Source of the DNA: Streptomyces sp. NBRC 110035
GTDB taxonomy: Bacteria; Actinomycetota; Actinomycetes; Streptomycetales; Streptomycetaceae
Direction of reading: 5' to 3'
Assembly: GCF_000829695.1 (NCBI RefSeq)
Contig: NZ_BBNN01000015.1
Coordinates: forward strand, 434,001-498,000
Length of the DNA stretch: 64,000 nucleotides
The translations under genes and the position numbers were made by a program. Under the pieces are notes generated by a model. That model was given only the letters and a program-made list of their open reading frames with translations. It did no database searches and had not been told where the DNA came from. Positions 33,119-43,289 of this stretch are shown piece after piece. Each line of letters opens with the position of its first letter. The stretch's first letter is position 1.

Positions 33119-33793
33119 TCAGCGGGACCGCTTCGCGAGGCGTTCGACGTCCAGGAGGATCACCGCGCGGGCCTCCAGGCGGAGCCAGCCGCGCTGGGCG
33201 AAGTCCGCCAGGGCCTTGTTGACCGTCTCGCGGGACGCGCCGACCAGCTGGGCCAGCTCCTCCTGCGTGAGGTCGTGGACGACGTGGATGCCCTCCTCGG
33301 ACTGCACGCCGAAGCGGCGGGAGAGGTCCAGCAGGGCACGGGCGACCCGGCCCGGAACATCGGAGAAGACGAGGTCCGACATGGCGTCGTTGGTCTTGCG
33401 CAGCCTGCGCGCGACGGCCCGCAGCAGCGCGGTGGCGACCTCGGGGCGGGCGTTCAGCCAGGGCTGGAGGTCGCCGTGTCCGAGGGCGAGCAGCTTGACC
33501 TCGGTCAGTGCCGTGGCGGTCGCGGTGCGCGGGCCCGGGTCGAAGAGCGACAGCTCACCGATGAGCTCGCTGGGCCCGACGACGGCCAGCATGTTCTCGC
33601 GGCCGTCGGGGGAGGTGCGGTGGAGCTTGACCTTGCCCTCGGTGACCACGTAGAGCCGGTCTCCCGGGTCGCCCTCGTGGAACAGGGAGTCGCCCCGTGC
33701 GAGGGTCACCTCGCTCAGCGAGGCGCGAAGCTCCGCGGCCTGCTCGTCGTCGAGCGCCGCGAAGAGCGGGTTCCGCCGCAGAACGTCGTCCAC
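33119..33793 (-). CDS. crp: Crp/Fnr-family cAMP receptor protein
   Basis: This protein has 224 residues from GTG 33793 (DDVLRRNPLFAALDDEQ). A longer in-frame reading to 34903 crosses nth and is rejected. Residues 10-120 form the cyclic-nucleotide barrel with GDRLYVVTEGKVKLH and GELSLFDPGPRTATATA, where the Glu and Arg would hold cAMP. Residues 150-220 form the winged helix with DLTQEELAQLVGASRETVNKAL. This matches S. coelicolor Crp (SCO3571), a regulator of germination and antibiotic production, and M. tuberculosis Rv3676, in the same neighbourhood. Confidence 0.95.
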   Translation of the reverse strand: MDDVLRRNPLFAALDDEQAAELRASLSEVTLARGDSLFHEGDPGDRLYVVTEGKVKLHRTSPDGRENMLAVVGPSELIGELSLFDPGPRTATATALTEVKLLALGHGDLQPWLNARPEVATALLRAVARRLRKTNDAMSDLVFSDVPGRVARALLDLSRRFGVQSEEGIHVVHDLTQEELAQLVGASRETVNKALADFAQRGWLRLEARAVILLDVERLAKRSR

Positions 33794-33998
33794 GTGTTCT
33801 CTCCTTGTCGACCTGCTCAGGGGATCCTGATCCCCACGTACCAGGGGACCGAAGTGCCCATTTTGCCGGACAGTCCAAACAGTGTGATCTGTCACAAGGA
33901 TGCCGCACAGGCCTGCCGGGGTAAGCGGCAGGGGTCCAATCGGGGGCCGGTCCTCAGGGGTCGGGACGGATGTCAGTGCCGAGCCGTAGGCTGGCCGG

Positions 33999-35105
33999 GT
34001 GTCCAAAACGCCGGTGGGAGAGCACGCCCAAGGGGCTGTTCGGGCGGCGGCGCACCGGGATTCCGCCGTGGGCGAACATGGCTCGGATGGCAGCAGGGAA
34101 ACGGCGAAACCGACAAAGAAGGCGCCGGTGAAGAAGAAATCGACCGCGAGTACGACCGGGAGCGCGACCTCGGATCCGATGTCGGCCTCGACCTCGAACG
34201 GCAACTCGAACCACACCTCGGACGCGGCCTCGAGTGCGAGCCGCGCGGCCGGGGCGGATCCGGCGGATTCCGCGAAGCCGGCGAGGCCGTCGAAGCCCGC
34301 GGCCGCCGGCAGGGCGACCAAGCCGCCCGAGGCGGAGTCGCGCATCGCCCTCGTCCGCCGCGCCCGGCGGATCAACAGGGAGCTCGCCGAGGCGTTCCCG
34401 TACGCCCACCCCGAGCTGGACTTCGAGAACCCCTTCCAACTCGTGGTCGCCACGGTCCTGTCGGCCCAGACCACCGACCTGCGCGTCAACCAGACGACCC
34501 CCGCCCTCTTCGCGAAATACCCCACCCCCGAGGACCTGGCCGCCGCCAACCCGGAGGAGGTGGAGGAGATCCTGCGCCCCACCGGTTTCTTCCGGGCCAA
34601 GACCAAGTCGGTGATAGGCCTTTCGAAGGCGCTGACGGAGGATTTCGGCGGCGAGGTGCCGGGCCGGCTCGAGGATCTCGTCACGTTGCCCGGTGTGGGC
34701 CGCAAGACGGCCTTCGTCGTGCTCGGCAATGCCTTCGGCCGACCCGGCATCACCGTGGACACGCACTTCCAGCGTCTGGTGCGGCGCTGGAAGTGGACCG
34801 GGGAGACCGACCCCGACAAGATCGAGGCGGCCGTCGGCGCGCTCTTCCCGAAGAGCGAGTGGACCGACCTCTCGCACCACGTGATCTGGCACGGCCGCCG
34901 CATCTGTCACGCCCGTAAACCCGCGTGCGGCGCCTGCCCCGTCGCCCCGCTCTGCCCGGCGTACGGCGAGGGCGAGACCGACCCCGACAAGGCGCGGAAG
35001 CTGCTGAAGTACGAGAAGGGCGGCTTCCCGGGCCAGCGCCTGAACCCCCCGCAGGCCTACCTGGACGCGGGCGGGCGGCCGGCCCCGCCGCTGGGTGCCG
35101 GGTGA
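33999..35105 (+). CDS. nth: Endonuclease III with long low-complexity N-terminus
   Basis: This protein has 368 residues from GTG 33999. Residues 1-115 are Ser/Ala/Thr/Lys/Pro-rich with no fold. The HhH-GPD glycosylase follows, with [14 protein letters not shown], the helix-hairpin-helix [12 protein letters not shown] (catalytic Lys) and [12 protein letters not shown] (catalytic Asp). The iron-sulfur loop [17 protein letters not shown] has the C-x6-C-x2-C-x5-C spacing. It removes oxidised pyrimidines from DNA and nicks at abasic sites. Usual length is about 210-260, so the leader is an extension. It is divergent from crp across 205 bp, as in mycobacteria. Confidence 0.93.
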   Translation: MSKTPVGEHAQGAVRAAAHRDSAVGEHGSDGSRETAKPTKKAPVKKKSTASTTGSATSDPMSASTSNGNSNHTSDAASSASRAAGADPADSAKPARPSKPAAAGRATKPPEAESRIALVRRARRINRELAEAFPYAHPELDFENPFQLVVATVLSAQTTDLRVNQTTPALFAKYPTPEDLAAANPEEVEEILRPTGFFRAKTKSVIGLSKALTEDFGGEVPGRLEDLVTLPGVGRKTAFVVLGNAFGRPGITVDTHFQRLVRRWKWTGETDPDKIEAAVGALFPKSEWTDLSHHVIWHGRRICHARKPACGACPVAPLCPAYGEGETDPDKARKLLKYEKGGFPGQRLNPPQAYLDAGGRPAPPLGAG

Positions 35106-35233
35106 GTCGCCCGGGCCGTCTGAACCGCGTGACGGGGGCATACACGGCGGGCGTCGGTGGAACGATCCAGGGACCGGCGGGCGTTGGACGAACGGGGCAG
35201 GGGAGCGGTGGGGCGAGGACGGCAGAGGTGGCG

Positions 35234-35935
35234 ATGACGCGGGTGACCGATCCCCGGCGCGGCCGGGTGACGCTCAGTACGGAGGGTCTGCCCTCCTGGC
35301 TGGACCCCGTGGTCCGGGTCGCGGAGACGGTCGCACCGAACGAGTTGAGCCGCTTCCTGCCACCGGCGGACGGCGCGGGCCGCCAGGCCGCCGTCCTCGT
35401 CCTGTTCGGCGACGGTGACGGCGAGCGCGGCCCGGAGCTGCTGCTCATGGAGCGGTCGGCCGCGCTGCGCTCGCACGCCGGACAGCCTGCCTTCCCCGGC
35501 GGCACGCTCGACCCCGAGGACGGCGACCCGCTGGCCGACGGGCCGCTGTCGGCCGCGCTGCGCGAGGCCGAGGAGGAGACGGGGCTCGATCCCGACGGCG
35601 TCCAGCTCTTCGGAGTGCTGCCGAAGCTCTACATCCCCGTCAGCAGCTTCGTCGTCACGCCGGTCCTGGGCTGGTGGCGGACCCCCAGCCCGGTCGGTGT
35701 CGTCGACCCGAGCGAGACCGCGCGCGTCTTCACCGTTCCCGTGGCGGATCTCACCGATCCGGACAACCGGACGACCACCGTCCACCCCAGCGGCCACCGG
35801 GGTCCGGCATTCCTGGTCGAATCGGCCGTCGTGTGGGGTTTCACGGCCGGGATCATCGACCGGCTGCTCCATTACACGGGGTGGGAGCGCCCCTGGGACC
35901 GGGAGAAGCAGGTCCCGCTGGACTGGCGGTCATGA
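35234..35935 (+). CDS. NUDIX hydrolase, CoA pyrophosphatase (NudL) type
   Basis: This protein has 233 residues from ATG 35234 (MTRVTDPRRGRV). It contains ELLLMERSAALRSHAGQPAFPGGTLDPEDGD, the NudL signature in which the glycine of the Nudix box is followed by a longer insert, and then ALREAEEETGLDPD. The C-terminal GFTAGIIDRLLHY is also typical. It probably hydrolyses CoA and related nucleotides. It lies between nth and the MarP-like protease, as Rv3672c does. Confidence 0.9.
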   Translation: MTRVTDPRRGRVTLSTEGLPSWLDPVVRVAETVAPNELSRFLPPADGAGRQAAVLVLFGDGDGERGPELLLMERSAALRSHAGQPAFPGGTLDPEDGDPLADGPLSAALREAEEETGLDPDGVQLFGVLPKLYIPVSSFVVTPVLGWWRTPSPVGVVDPSETARVFTVPVADLTDPDNRTTTVHPSGHRGPAFLVESAVVWGFTAGIIDRLLHYTGWERPWDREKQVPLDWRS

Positions 35936-36052
35936 CAGGGTGGGCGCGGTGCCGTGCGGTACGGGGGCTCGTGACGACGGCGGTTCATGCCGTGTGCCCC
36001 CGGACTCCGGCCCGGTAAGGACGACCGGAACGACGAGGCGAGGCAAAACGCG

Positions 36053-37252
36053 GTGAACGTGCTGGACATCCTGTTGCTGGTCGCCGCCGTGTGGTTCGCG
36101 GTCGTCGGCTACCGCCAGGGGTTCGTCGTCGGCATTCTGTCGGTGATCGGGTTCCTGGGCGGCGGTCTCGTCGCCGTCTACATCCTCCCCGTCATCTGGG
36201 ACCTCATGACGGACAACGCGGAGGTCGGCACGGCCGCCGCTGTGGTCGCGGTCGTCGTCGTCATCGTCTGCGCCTCCGTCGGCCAGGCCCTGACCACGCA
36301 CCTCGGCAACAAGCTGCGCCGTTACATCACATGGTCCCCGGCCCGCGCGCTCGACGCCACCGGAGGCGCCCTGGTCAACGTCGTCGCGATGCTCCTGGTC
36401 GCCTGGCTGATCGGTTCCGCCCTCGCGGGCACGACCCTGCCGACCCTCGGCAAGGAGGTCCGCCAGTCCAAGGTGCTGACCGGCGTCTCCCGGGCGCTGC
36501 CCGACCGGGCCGACACCTGGTTCGCCGACTTCTCCTCCGTCCTCGCGCAGAACGGTTTCCCCCAGGTCTTCAGCCCGTTCGCGAACGAGCCGATCACCAA
36601 CGTCCAGCCCCCCGACCCCGCTCTGGCCGGCAGCCCCGTGGCCGGGCGGGCACAGCGGTCCATCGTCAAGGTCACGGGCACCGCCCCGCAGTGCGGCAAG
36701 GTCCTCGAAGGCACCGGCTTCGTGTTCTCCGAGCGCCGCGTCATGACCAACGCGCATGTCGTGGGCGGCGTCGACGAGCCGACCGTGCAGATAGGCGGCG
36801 AGGGCAGGAAGTACGACGCGACGGTCGTCCTCTACGACTGGAAACGCGACATCGCGGTCCTCGACGTCCCGGACCTGGAGGCGCCCGCGCTGCGGTTCAC
36901 CACCGAGGACGCGAGCAGCGGCGACAGCGCGATCGTCGCCGGCTTCCCGGAGAACGGCGCGTACGACGTCCGGTCCGCGCGGCTGCGCGGGCGCATCACG
37001 GCCAACGGCCCGGACATCTACCACCGGGGCACCGTCCGCCGTGACGTCTACTCCCTGTACGCGACGGTCCGGCAGGGCAACTCCGGCGGCCCGCTGCTGA
37101 CCCCCGAGGGCCAGGTCTACGGCGTGGTGTTCGCCAAGTCCCTCGACGACGCCGAGACGGGGTACGCGCTCACCGTGGACGAGATCCAGGAGGACATCGT
37201 CAAGGGCCGTTCCGCGACCCAGCAGGTGGACAGCGACAGCTGCGCACTCTGA
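36053..37252 (+). CDS. MarP-like membrane serine protease (CvpA + trypsin-like)
   Basis: This protein has 399 residues from GTG 36053 (NVLDILLLVAAVWF). Four N-terminal membrane segments form a colicin V production (CvpA) domain (residues 1-160). The extracytoplasmic chymotrypsin-fold protease follows: catalytic His in RVMTNAHVVGG, Asp in RDIAVLDVPDL and Ser in RQGNSGGPLLTP. Two cysteines (QCGK; DSCAL) could form the redox-sensitive disulfide known from M. tuberculosis MarP (Rv3671c), which is needed for acid and oxidative stress resistance. Synteny supports orthology. Confidence 0.92.
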   Translation: MNVLDILLLVAAVWFAVVGYRQGFVVGILSVIGFLGGGLVAVYILPVIWDLMTDNAEVGTAAAVVAVVVVIVCASVGQALTTHLGNKLRRYITWSPARALDATGGALVNVVAMLLVAWLIGSALAGTTLPTLGKEVRQSKVLTGVSRALPDRADTWFADFSSVLAQNGFPQVFSPFANEPITNVQPPDPALAGSPVAGRAQRSIVKVTGTAPQCGKVLEGTGFVFSERRVMTNAHVVGGVDEPTVQIGGEGRKYDATVVLYDWKRDIAVLDVPDLEAPALRFTTEDASSGDSAIVAGFPENGAYDVRSARLRGRITANGPDIYHRGTVRRDVYSLYATVRQGNSGGPLLTPEGQVYGVVFAKSLDDAETGYALTVDEIQEDIVKGRSATQQVDSDSCAL

Positions 37253-37290
37253 GCCGCGGGAGAGCTGCCGGGGGAGAGCTGCCGCGGACG

Positions 37291-37336
37291 GGCGTACGGC
37301 CGGGAAAACGGCCCGCGTCACGTGCGGCCGTACGCC
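37291..37336. terminator. Terminator after the MarP-like gene
   Basis: Perfect 12-bp arms GGCGTACGGCCG / CGGCCGTACGCC with a 22-nt loop that itself contains GCCGGGAAAACGGC. Confidence 0.8.
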
Positions 37337-37752
37337 TCTCGTCAGCCGCGAGGGTGATGGTGACGGAGCCGTACCGAGACCCAGCGGGCCCGGCGGCGGA
37401 GGATATGCGGAATCCCGACCCGGAGATCCGTACCTGCCATCTGCGGTGCACCGCCTTGCTGGTGGGATCCCCTGCCGGCCGCCGAGCGGCGGGCGCGGCC
37501 TGCGTCACTGTGGTCGTGCGTCCAGCCCATACTCCGACCCCTGCCCCCACCACATGGCCTATAACCGCCTGGAGGGGGGCCAATTGGCCTATGCGCCAGG
37601 CAAGTGGCCGTTCGTAGGACAGGTGTTCAGTTCCGGTGGTCGGATCTGCGTACCGGAAGGGGGCGGAAGCGCGCGGAGTAGTGCTGAGAGGTGCCGAGAA
37701 GGGCGGAGCGGAAGGGCGGGAGAGGTACCGGAAGCCGCCGCTCGGCCGGTTG
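37337..37752. other. 416-bp convergent gap without a clear gene
   Basis: Open frames exist on both strands (plus, from ATG 37357; minus, about 37340-37583, including RWQVRISGSGF). Both have fairly high third-position GC but no recognised family and no ribosome binding site. I make no gene call. Confidence 0.4.
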
Positions 37753-38703
37753 TCAGCGGTCGGGTTCCGGGTCCTTCAGCCAGTTGATCAGCTCGGAGGA
37801 GAACGCGGCCGGGTCCTCCTCGTGCGGGAAGTGCCCGAGCCCGTCGAACAGCCGCCAGCGGTAGGGCGCTTCGACGTACTCCCCGGACCCGGCGGCGTTG
37901 CGGACGCCCACCACGGGGTCGAGCGAGCCGTGCAGATGCAGCGTCGGCACCCGCACCGGCCGCTTCATCCGGCGGTTGAACTGAATGCCGTCCGGCCGGG
38001 CCAGGGACCGCACCATCCAGCGGTACGGCTCGATCGAGCAGTGCGCCGTGGAGGGGATGCACATGGCCCGCCGGTAGTGCTCCAGCGCCTTCTCCTCGGG
38101 CGGGCAGGGACCGGACCAGTCCCGGATCAGCCTGGCCACCAGCGCCCCCCCGTCGGCGGTGAGCTGCCGCTCCGGGATCCAGGGCCGCTGGAACCCCCAG
38201 ATGTGCGACATGGCGGACGACTGCCGCACGTCGGCGACCATGGCCGCCCGCCAGCGCCGCGGATGCGGCATGGACGACACCGCGAGCCGCCGTACGAGCT
38301 TGGGGCGCATCGCCGCCGCCGTCCAGGCCAGGTATCCGCCCAGGTCGTGCCCGACCAGCGCGGCGTCCGGCTCGCCGAGCGAACGGATCACACCGGTGAC
38401 GTCCAGCGCGAGGTTGGCCGGGTCGTAACCGCGCGGTGTGCGGTCGCTGCCGCCGACGCCCCGCAGGTCCATGGCGACCGCGCGGAACCCGGCGTCGGCG
38501 AGCGCCGTCAGCTGGTGCCGCCAGGTCCACCAGAACTGCGGGAAGCCGTGCAGCAGCAGCACCAGCGGCCCGTCGCCGAGTTCGACGATGTGGAAGCGCG
38601 CGCCGTTGGCGGCGACGTCCCGGTGGGTCACCTCGGCACCGCCCGGGATGCCGAGGCGCACGGCCGAGAGGGGGTGCGCCGAAGGAGGGGCGGGGTCCGT
38701 CAT
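37753..38703 (-). CDS. Alpha/beta hydrolase, epoxide-hydrolase-like
   Basis: This protein has 316 residues from ATG 38703, overlapping the stop of the holin-like gene (ATGA). The core includes LVLLLHGFPQFWWTWRHQL (oxyanion HGFP), the nucleophile elbow ALVGHDLGGYLAW with Asp as nucleophile, and the late acid/His region GHFPHEEDP. An aspartate nucleophile points to an epoxide hydrolase or dehalogenase, and the syntenic M. tuberculosis gene is ephE (Rv3670). The cap domain carries RWRAAMVADVRQSSAMSHIWGFQRPW. Native substrate unknown. Confidence 0.88.
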   Translation of the reverse strand: MTDPAPPSAHPLSAVRLGIPGGAEVTHRDVAANGARFHIVELGDGPLVLLLHGFPQFWWTWRHQLTALADAGFRAVAMDLRGVGGSDRTPRGYDPANLALDVTGVIRSLGEPDAALVGHDLGGYLAWTAAAMRPKLVRRLAVSSMPHPRRWRAAMVADVRQSSAMSHIWGFQRPWIPERQLTADGGALVARLIRDWSGPCPPEEKALEHYRRAMCIPSTAHCSIEPYRWMVRSLARPDGIQFNRRMKRPVRVPTLHLHGSLDPVVGVRNAAGSGEYVEAPYRWRLFDGLGHFPHEEDPAAFSSELINWLKDPEPDR

Positions 38704-39188
38704 GAGGATGAGCGTGCCACAGCTTCGACCGCCTCGGGGACCCGGTCCTTGGGGAGTTCGGGACGCGGGTGCGGCTTGGCCTTCTGCAGCACGACCGCCG
38801 TCTCCTTCATCGAGGCGGCGACCTTCTGCGGACCGCGGCCCTTCTTCGCCTTCTTCGCGAAGACCACCCCGATCAGGGCCAGGAGGAGCGCGAGCAGCAC
38901 GTTCGCCGCGAAGGACAGCAGGAAGCAGACGGCGAGGTTCCAGTCGCTCCAGGTGTGGATGCCGTAGGCCAGGGCGAAGCTCAGCATCGGCAGGGAGAAG
39001 AGCAGCACGAGGCCGGCCAGGGTGAACAGCCCGCCGCTCGTCGCACCCCGCTGCACATCCCGCTTGAGCTGTGCTTTCGCCAGCGCGATCTCGTCGTGCA
39101 CCAGCGCGGACATGTTCTCCGTCGCCGAGGCGAACAACTGGCCGATGCTGCGTTCGGCGCCGACCGGGCTGCCGTCGGGTGCGCTCAT
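38700..39188 (-). CDS. Actinobacterial holin-X / phage-holin-family membrane protein
   Basis: This 162-residue protein has an N-terminal amphipathic helix (SIGQLFASATENMSALVHDEIALAKAQLKRDV) and two membrane segments (GLFTLAGLVLLFSLPMLSFALAYG and AVCFLLSFAANVLLALLLALIGVVFA). A Lys/Ala-rich cytoplasmic tail follows. This is the DUF1469/Holin-X family; despite the name it is a core gene here, not phage-derived. It is coupled to the alpha/beta hydrolase, as Rv3669 is near ephE. Confidence 0.88.
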   Translation of the reverse strand: MSAPDGSPVGAERSIGQLFASATENMSALVHDEIALAKAQLKRDVQRGATSGGLFTLAGLVLLFSLPMLSFALAYGIHTWSDWNLAVCFLLSFAANVLLALLLALIGVVFAKKAKKGRGPQKVAASMKETAVVLQKAKPHPRPELPKDRVPEAVEAVARSSS

Positions 39189-39414
39189 CGCGGTCTCCCT
39201 CTTCTTCTTTCGTCCTGCGTGCCTCTGCGTACCTCTGGGTAAGGCTCAGTCTGCCGCCCGACGGCCCTCGTCCGCCCATCACCTGCGCCCGACCGCGTGC
39301 GTCCCGTTGTGGTGGCGGCCGTGATGAGGGCTGCGGGTGCGGCGGGGGGCGGGTGCTGGTGCGGGCGTCCGACGGGGGCGTTCGACCGTCCTGACTTCGT
39401 ACTGTCCCGTCAGA

Positions 39415-40857
39415 TCATGCCGGACCGTCGTGGTCCTCGCCTGCCCCGCCCGCTACGTCGGCAAGCCCGTTCTGTTCCTCGGCCTTCTCCCGCGCGATCC
39501 GCCGGTGCTCGGCGGCCTTCTTCTCGCATATCTCGGCCATGCGCAGGTGGTACGCCGGGTCGTCCTCCTCGTAGATGTCCGGGACGCCGCTGAGGTCGTC
39601 GTCGCGTTCCTCGTCCTCGGTCAGCTTGCGGTACTTGGCGTTCTGGATCTTCAGCAGCACGGTCGCGAGGACGGTCGCGACCAGCGAACCGACCAGCACG
39701 GAGGCCTTGACGCTGTCCGACATCAGGGCGTCGCCCTCGAAGGCGAGCTCCCCGATGAGCAGGGAGACGGTGAACCCGATCCCGGCGAGGGCCGACACCG
39801 CCAGGATGTCCGCCCAGGCGAGGTCGTCGCTGAGCGAGGCCCTGGTGAAGCGGGTGGTCAGCCACGTGCCGCCGAAGATGCCGACCGTCTTGCCGACGAC
39901 GAGGCCGAGGACCACACCGAGCGTCTCGGGCGTGGTGAACACCTCCCCGAGCGCGCCGCCGGAGACCGCGACCCCCGCGCTGAACAGGGCGAACAGCGGA
40001 ACCGCGAGACCCGAGGAGATGGGCCGGACCAGGTGTTCTATGTGCTCGCCGGGGGACTGCTTCTCGTCCTCGTGGCGGTGGCAGCGCAGCATCAGGCCCA
40101 TCGCGACACCGGCGATGGTGGCGTGGATCCCGCTGTTGTACATCAGGCCCCAGATGGCCAGGGCGAGCGGCACGTACACGTACCAGCCGCGTACGCCCTT
40201 GCGCAGCAACAGCCAGAAGGCGGCCAGGCCCACCACGGCGCCGCCGAGTGCGAGGAAATCGAGGTCGCTGGTGAAGAAGACCGCGATGATCAGGATCGCG
40301 AAGAGGTCGTCGACGACCGCGAGGGTCAGCAGGAAGGCGCGCAGCGCGCTCGGCAGCGACGTGCCGATGACGGCGAGCACGGCGAGCGCGAAGGCGATGT
40401 CGGTGGCGGTGGGAACGGCCCAGCCGGCCAGCGAACCGCCGCCGATGCCGTTGGTGACCGTGTAGACGAGGGCCGGTACGATCATGCCGCACAGAGCGGC
40501 GACGACAGGGAGCGCGGCGGCCCGGGGATCGCGCAGATCACCGGCGACGAGTTCGCGTTTGAGCTCGATTCCGGCCACGAAGAAGAAGATCGCGAGCAGT
40601 CCGTCGGCGGCCCAGTGCGCGACGGACAGGTCCAGACCGAGGGCCGCGGGCCCGAAGTGGAAGTCGCTGACGCTCTCGTAGCTGTCCTGCAGGGCGGGTA
40701 CGTTCGCCCATATCAGCGCGGTGACCGCGGCGATGAGCAGCAGCACGCCACCGACGGTCTCGGTGCGCAGCGCGTCCGCGACGTAGTTCCGCTCAGGCAG
40801 GGAGAGGCGACCGAAAGCCTTGGGCGGGGTGGGGGTGGGGGTGCGGGGTGCGGGCAC
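39415..40857 (-). CDS. nhaA: Na+/H+ antiporter NhaA
   Basis: This protein has 480 residues from GTG 40857, with about twelve membrane segments. The pair of ion-binding aspartates is in LTLAVVDDLFAILII, and WAVPTATDIAFALAVLAVIG matches the discontinuous helix IV of NhaA. GIELKRELVAGDLRDPRAA is another family block. The C-terminal 55 residues (DDDLSGVPDIYEEDDPAYHLRMAEICEKKAAEHRR...) are a charged cytoplasmic tail longer than in E. coli. It exchanges Na+ for protons for pH and salt homeostasis. It shares the same direction with acs, 261 bp away. Confidence 0.95.
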   Translation of the reverse strand: MPAPRTPTPTPPKAFGRLSLPERNYVADALRTETVGGVLLLIAAVTALIWANVPALQDSYESVSDFHFGPAALGLDLSVAHWAADGLLAIFFFVAGIELKRELVAGDLRDPRAAALPVVAALCGMIVPALVYTVTNGIGGGSLAGWAVPTATDIAFALAVLAVIGTSLPSALRAFLLTLAVVDDLFAILIIAVFFTSDLDFLALGGAVVGLAAFWLLLRKGVRGWYVYVPLALAIWGLMYNSGIHATIAGVAMGLMLRCHRHEDEKQSPGEHIEHLVRPISSGLAVPLFALFSAGVAVSGGALGEVFTTPETLGVVLGLVVGKTVGIFGGTWLTTRFTRASLSDDLAWADILAVSALAGIGFTVSLLIGELAFEGDALMSDSVKASVLVGSLVATVLATVLLKIQNAKYRKLTEDEERDDDLSGVPDIYEEDDPAYHLRMAEICEKKAAEHRRIAREKAEEQNGLADVAGGAGEDHDGPA

Positions 40858-41118
40858 AGGGTGATCCTCTGGTAGGCGGGCAGCACGAATCGCGTGCCGA
40901 CCAGACTTCCCGGCGCTCCATGAGACGACGTTTGCTCGGGTGGCCTGTTGTGGCCACCTTTCCTGGTCACTGTAACCAACGTGCCTGGCTGCTGCACCGA
41001 CAGCTTTTGGTGACGGATGTCACGGAGTAACCCGGCGTGCATGCGGCACCGGGTTGCTCCGTGGCCCGCGGGCGGGCGGGCCGTGACCGACGGTTCCGAG
41101 AGGGAACCCGTCCTGGTG

Positions 41119-43074
41119 TCAGTCCTCGCTGGACGACTGGGGCAGCTTCGCCTGGATCAGGTTCATGACCGTGGCGTCGGTCAGCGTCGTCATGTCCCCG
41201 AGCTCACGGTTCTCGGCGACGTCCCGCAGCAGGCGGCGCATGATCTTGCCGGAACGGGTCTTCGGCAGCTCGTTCACCGGCAGGATCCGCTGGGGCTTGG
41301 CGATCGGTCCCAGCGCGGAACCCACGTGCGCGCGCAGCTCGGCGACCAGGGCCTCGGTCTCGGAGGCCGTGCCGCGCAGGATGACGAAGGCGACGATGGC
41401 CTGCCCGGTCGTCTCGTCGGTCGCGCCGACCACGGCCGCCTCGGCGACCGACGGGTGGGAGACGAGCGCCGACTCCACCTCGGTGGTGGAGATGTTGTGC
41501 CCGGAGACCAGCATCACGTCGTCGACCCGGCCGAGCAGCCAGATGTCGCCGTCGTCGTCCTTCTTGGCGCCGTCACCGGCGAAGTACTTGCCCTCGAAGC
41601 GGGACCAGTACGTGTCGAGGAAGCGCTGGTCGTCGCCCCAGATGGTGCGCAGCATCGACGGCCACGGCTCGGTGAGGACCAGGTAGCCACCGCCGCCGTT
41701 CGGTACCTCGTTCGCCTCGTCGTCGACGACGGTCGCGGCGATGCCGGGCAGCGGGGTCTGGGCGGAGCCCGGCTTGGCGGCGGTCACGCCCGGCAGCGGC
41801 GAGATCATGATTCCGCCGGTCTCGGTCTGCCACCAGGTGTCCACCACGGGGGTGCGGTCCGCGCCGATGTTCTTCCGGTACCAGATCCAGGCCTCGGGGT
41901 TGATCGGCTCGCCGACGGAGCCGAGGACCCGCAGCGAGGACAGGTCGAACTTCGCGGGGATGTCGTCGCCCCACTTCATGAACGTCCGGATCGCGGTCGG
42001 CGCCGTGTAGAGGATCGTCACGCCGTACTTCTGCACGATCTCCCAGAAGCGGCCCTGGTGGGGGGTGTCGGGCGTGCCCTCGTACATGACCTGGGTCGCG
42101 CCGTTGGCGAGCGGCCCGTAGACGATGTACGAGTGCCCGGTGACCCAGCCGACGTCGGCCGTGCACCAGAACACGTCCGTCTCCGGCTTGAGGTCGAAGA
42201 CCGACCAGTGGGTGTAAGCCGTCTGGGTGAGGTAGCCGCCGGAGGTGTGCAGGATGCCCTTCGGCTTACCCGTGGTGCCGGAGGTGTAAAGGATGAACAG
42301 CGGGTGCTCGGCCTCGAACGCCTCGGGGGTGTGCTCGGCGGACTGGCGCCCCACCAGGTCGTGCCACCACACGTCGCGGCCCTCGGTGAAGGCGACGTCC
42401 TGGCCGGTGCGGCGGACGACGAGGACGTGCTCGACGGTGCCGGCCTTGCCGATCGCCTCGTCCACGGCCGGCTTGAGCGCGGACGGCTTGCCGCGCCGGT
42501 AGCCGCCGTCGGCCGTGATGACGACCTTGGCGTCGGCGTCCTGGATACGGGTCGCGAGCGCGTCGGCCGAGAAGCCGCCGAAGACGACGGAGTGCGCGGC
42601 GCCGATACGGGCGCAGGCCAGCATCGCGATCGCGGCCTCGGGAATCATCGGCAGGTAGACGGCGACCCGGTCGCCCTTACGTACGCCCAGCTCCAGCAGG
42701 GCGTTGGCGGCCTGGGAGACCTCGTCCTTGAGCTGGGCGTAGGTGATCGCGCGGCCGTCGCCGGGCTCGCCCTCGAAGTGGATGGCGACGCGGTCGCCGT
42801 TCCCGGCCTCGACATGGCGGTCCACGCAGTTGTAGGCGACGTTGAGCTCGCCGTCCTTGAACCACTTGGCGAACGGCGGGTTCGACCAGTCGAGGGTCTC
42901 GGTGGGCTCCTTGGCCCAGGTCAGCCGGCGGGCCTGCTCGGCCCAGAAGCCGAGCCTGTCAGCCTTGGCCTGTTCGTACGCCTCCGCGGTGACGTTGGCG
43001 TGTGCGGCCAGGTCGGCGGGGGGTGCGAACCTGCGTTCTTCCTTGAGCAGGTTGGCCAGGCTTTCGTTGCTCAC
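41119..43074 (-). CDS. acsA: Acetyl-coenzyme A synthetase
   Basis: This protein has 651 residues from GTG 43074 ([18 protein letters not shown]), the usual length. An in-frame upstream codon at 43116 would add 14 residues without similarity. AMP-forming motifs are [18 protein letters not shown] near residue 268, [16 protein letters not shown], and [20 protein letters not shown]. The acetylatable lysine lies in [15 protein letters not shown] near residue 610. It converts acetate, ATP and CoA to acetyl-CoA. Corresponds to SCO3563 and Rv3667. In actinobacteria this enzyme is regulated by reversible acetylation and by Crp-cAMP; neither is shown here. Confidence 0.97.
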   Translation of the reverse strand: MSNESLANLLKEERRFAPPADLAAHANVTAEAYEQAKADRLGFWAEQARRLTWAKEPTETLDWSNPPFAKWFKDGELNVAYNCVDRHVEAGNGDRVAIHFEGEPGDGRAITYAQLKDEVSQAANALLELGVRKGDRVAVYLPMIPEAAIAMLACARIGAAHSVVFGGFSADALATRIQDADAKVVITADGGYRRGKPSALKPAVDEAIGKAGTVEHVLVVRRTGQDVAFTEGRDVWWHDLVGRQSAEHTPEAFEAEHPLFILYTSGTTGKPKGILHTSGGYLTQTAYTHWSVFDLKPETDVFWCTADVGWVTGHSYIVYGPLANGATQVMYEGTPDTPHQGRFWEIVQKYGVTILYTAPTAIRTFMKWGDDIPAKFDLSSLRVLGSVGEPINPEAWIWYRKNIGADRTPVVDTWWQTETGGIMISPLPGVTAAKPGSAQTPLPGIAATVVDDEANEVPNGGGGYLVLTEPWPSMLRTIWGDDQRFLDTYWSRFEGKYFAGDGAKKDDDGDIWLLGRVDDVMLVSGHNISTTEVESALVSHPSVAEAAVVGATDETTGQAIVAFVILRGTASETEALVAELRAHVGSALGPIAKPQRILPVNELPKTRSGKIMRRLLRDVAENRELGDMTTLTDATVMNLIQAKLPQSSSED

Positions 43075-43289
43075 GGCATCTGCCTTTCCCGGAGTGTCCG
43101 TTGTGTCCCAGGCCACAGCTCATCAGAACCAGGGGTGCGCTGACAAGGGTCGACGGCAAAGTGGTTTAGACCTTTCGAGGTCGACCGGCTGCGTCCGTGG
43201 CCAGGGGTCACCCCTACCCACGGATGCCGGTGATGTGCGGTTCAGCCTCGGCGCTGCCTCGTATGCCTGCGGGGTCCGGTCGCCGTCCC

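Noticed and set aside
33794..34903. Upstream extension of the crp frame to 594 codons
   Set aside because: It lies antisense to nth, and the Crp family starts at GTG 33793.
37340..37583. Minus-strand frame containing RWQVRISGSGFRISSAAG
   Set aside because: Third-position GC is compatible with coding, but no start with ribosome binding site, no known family, and the overlapping plus-strand frame looks equally good.
38700..39188. Holin-like gene as a prophage remnant
   Set aside because: It sits in a block conserved with mycobacteria, is coupled to the epoxide-hydrolase-like gene, and no other phage genes are nearby.
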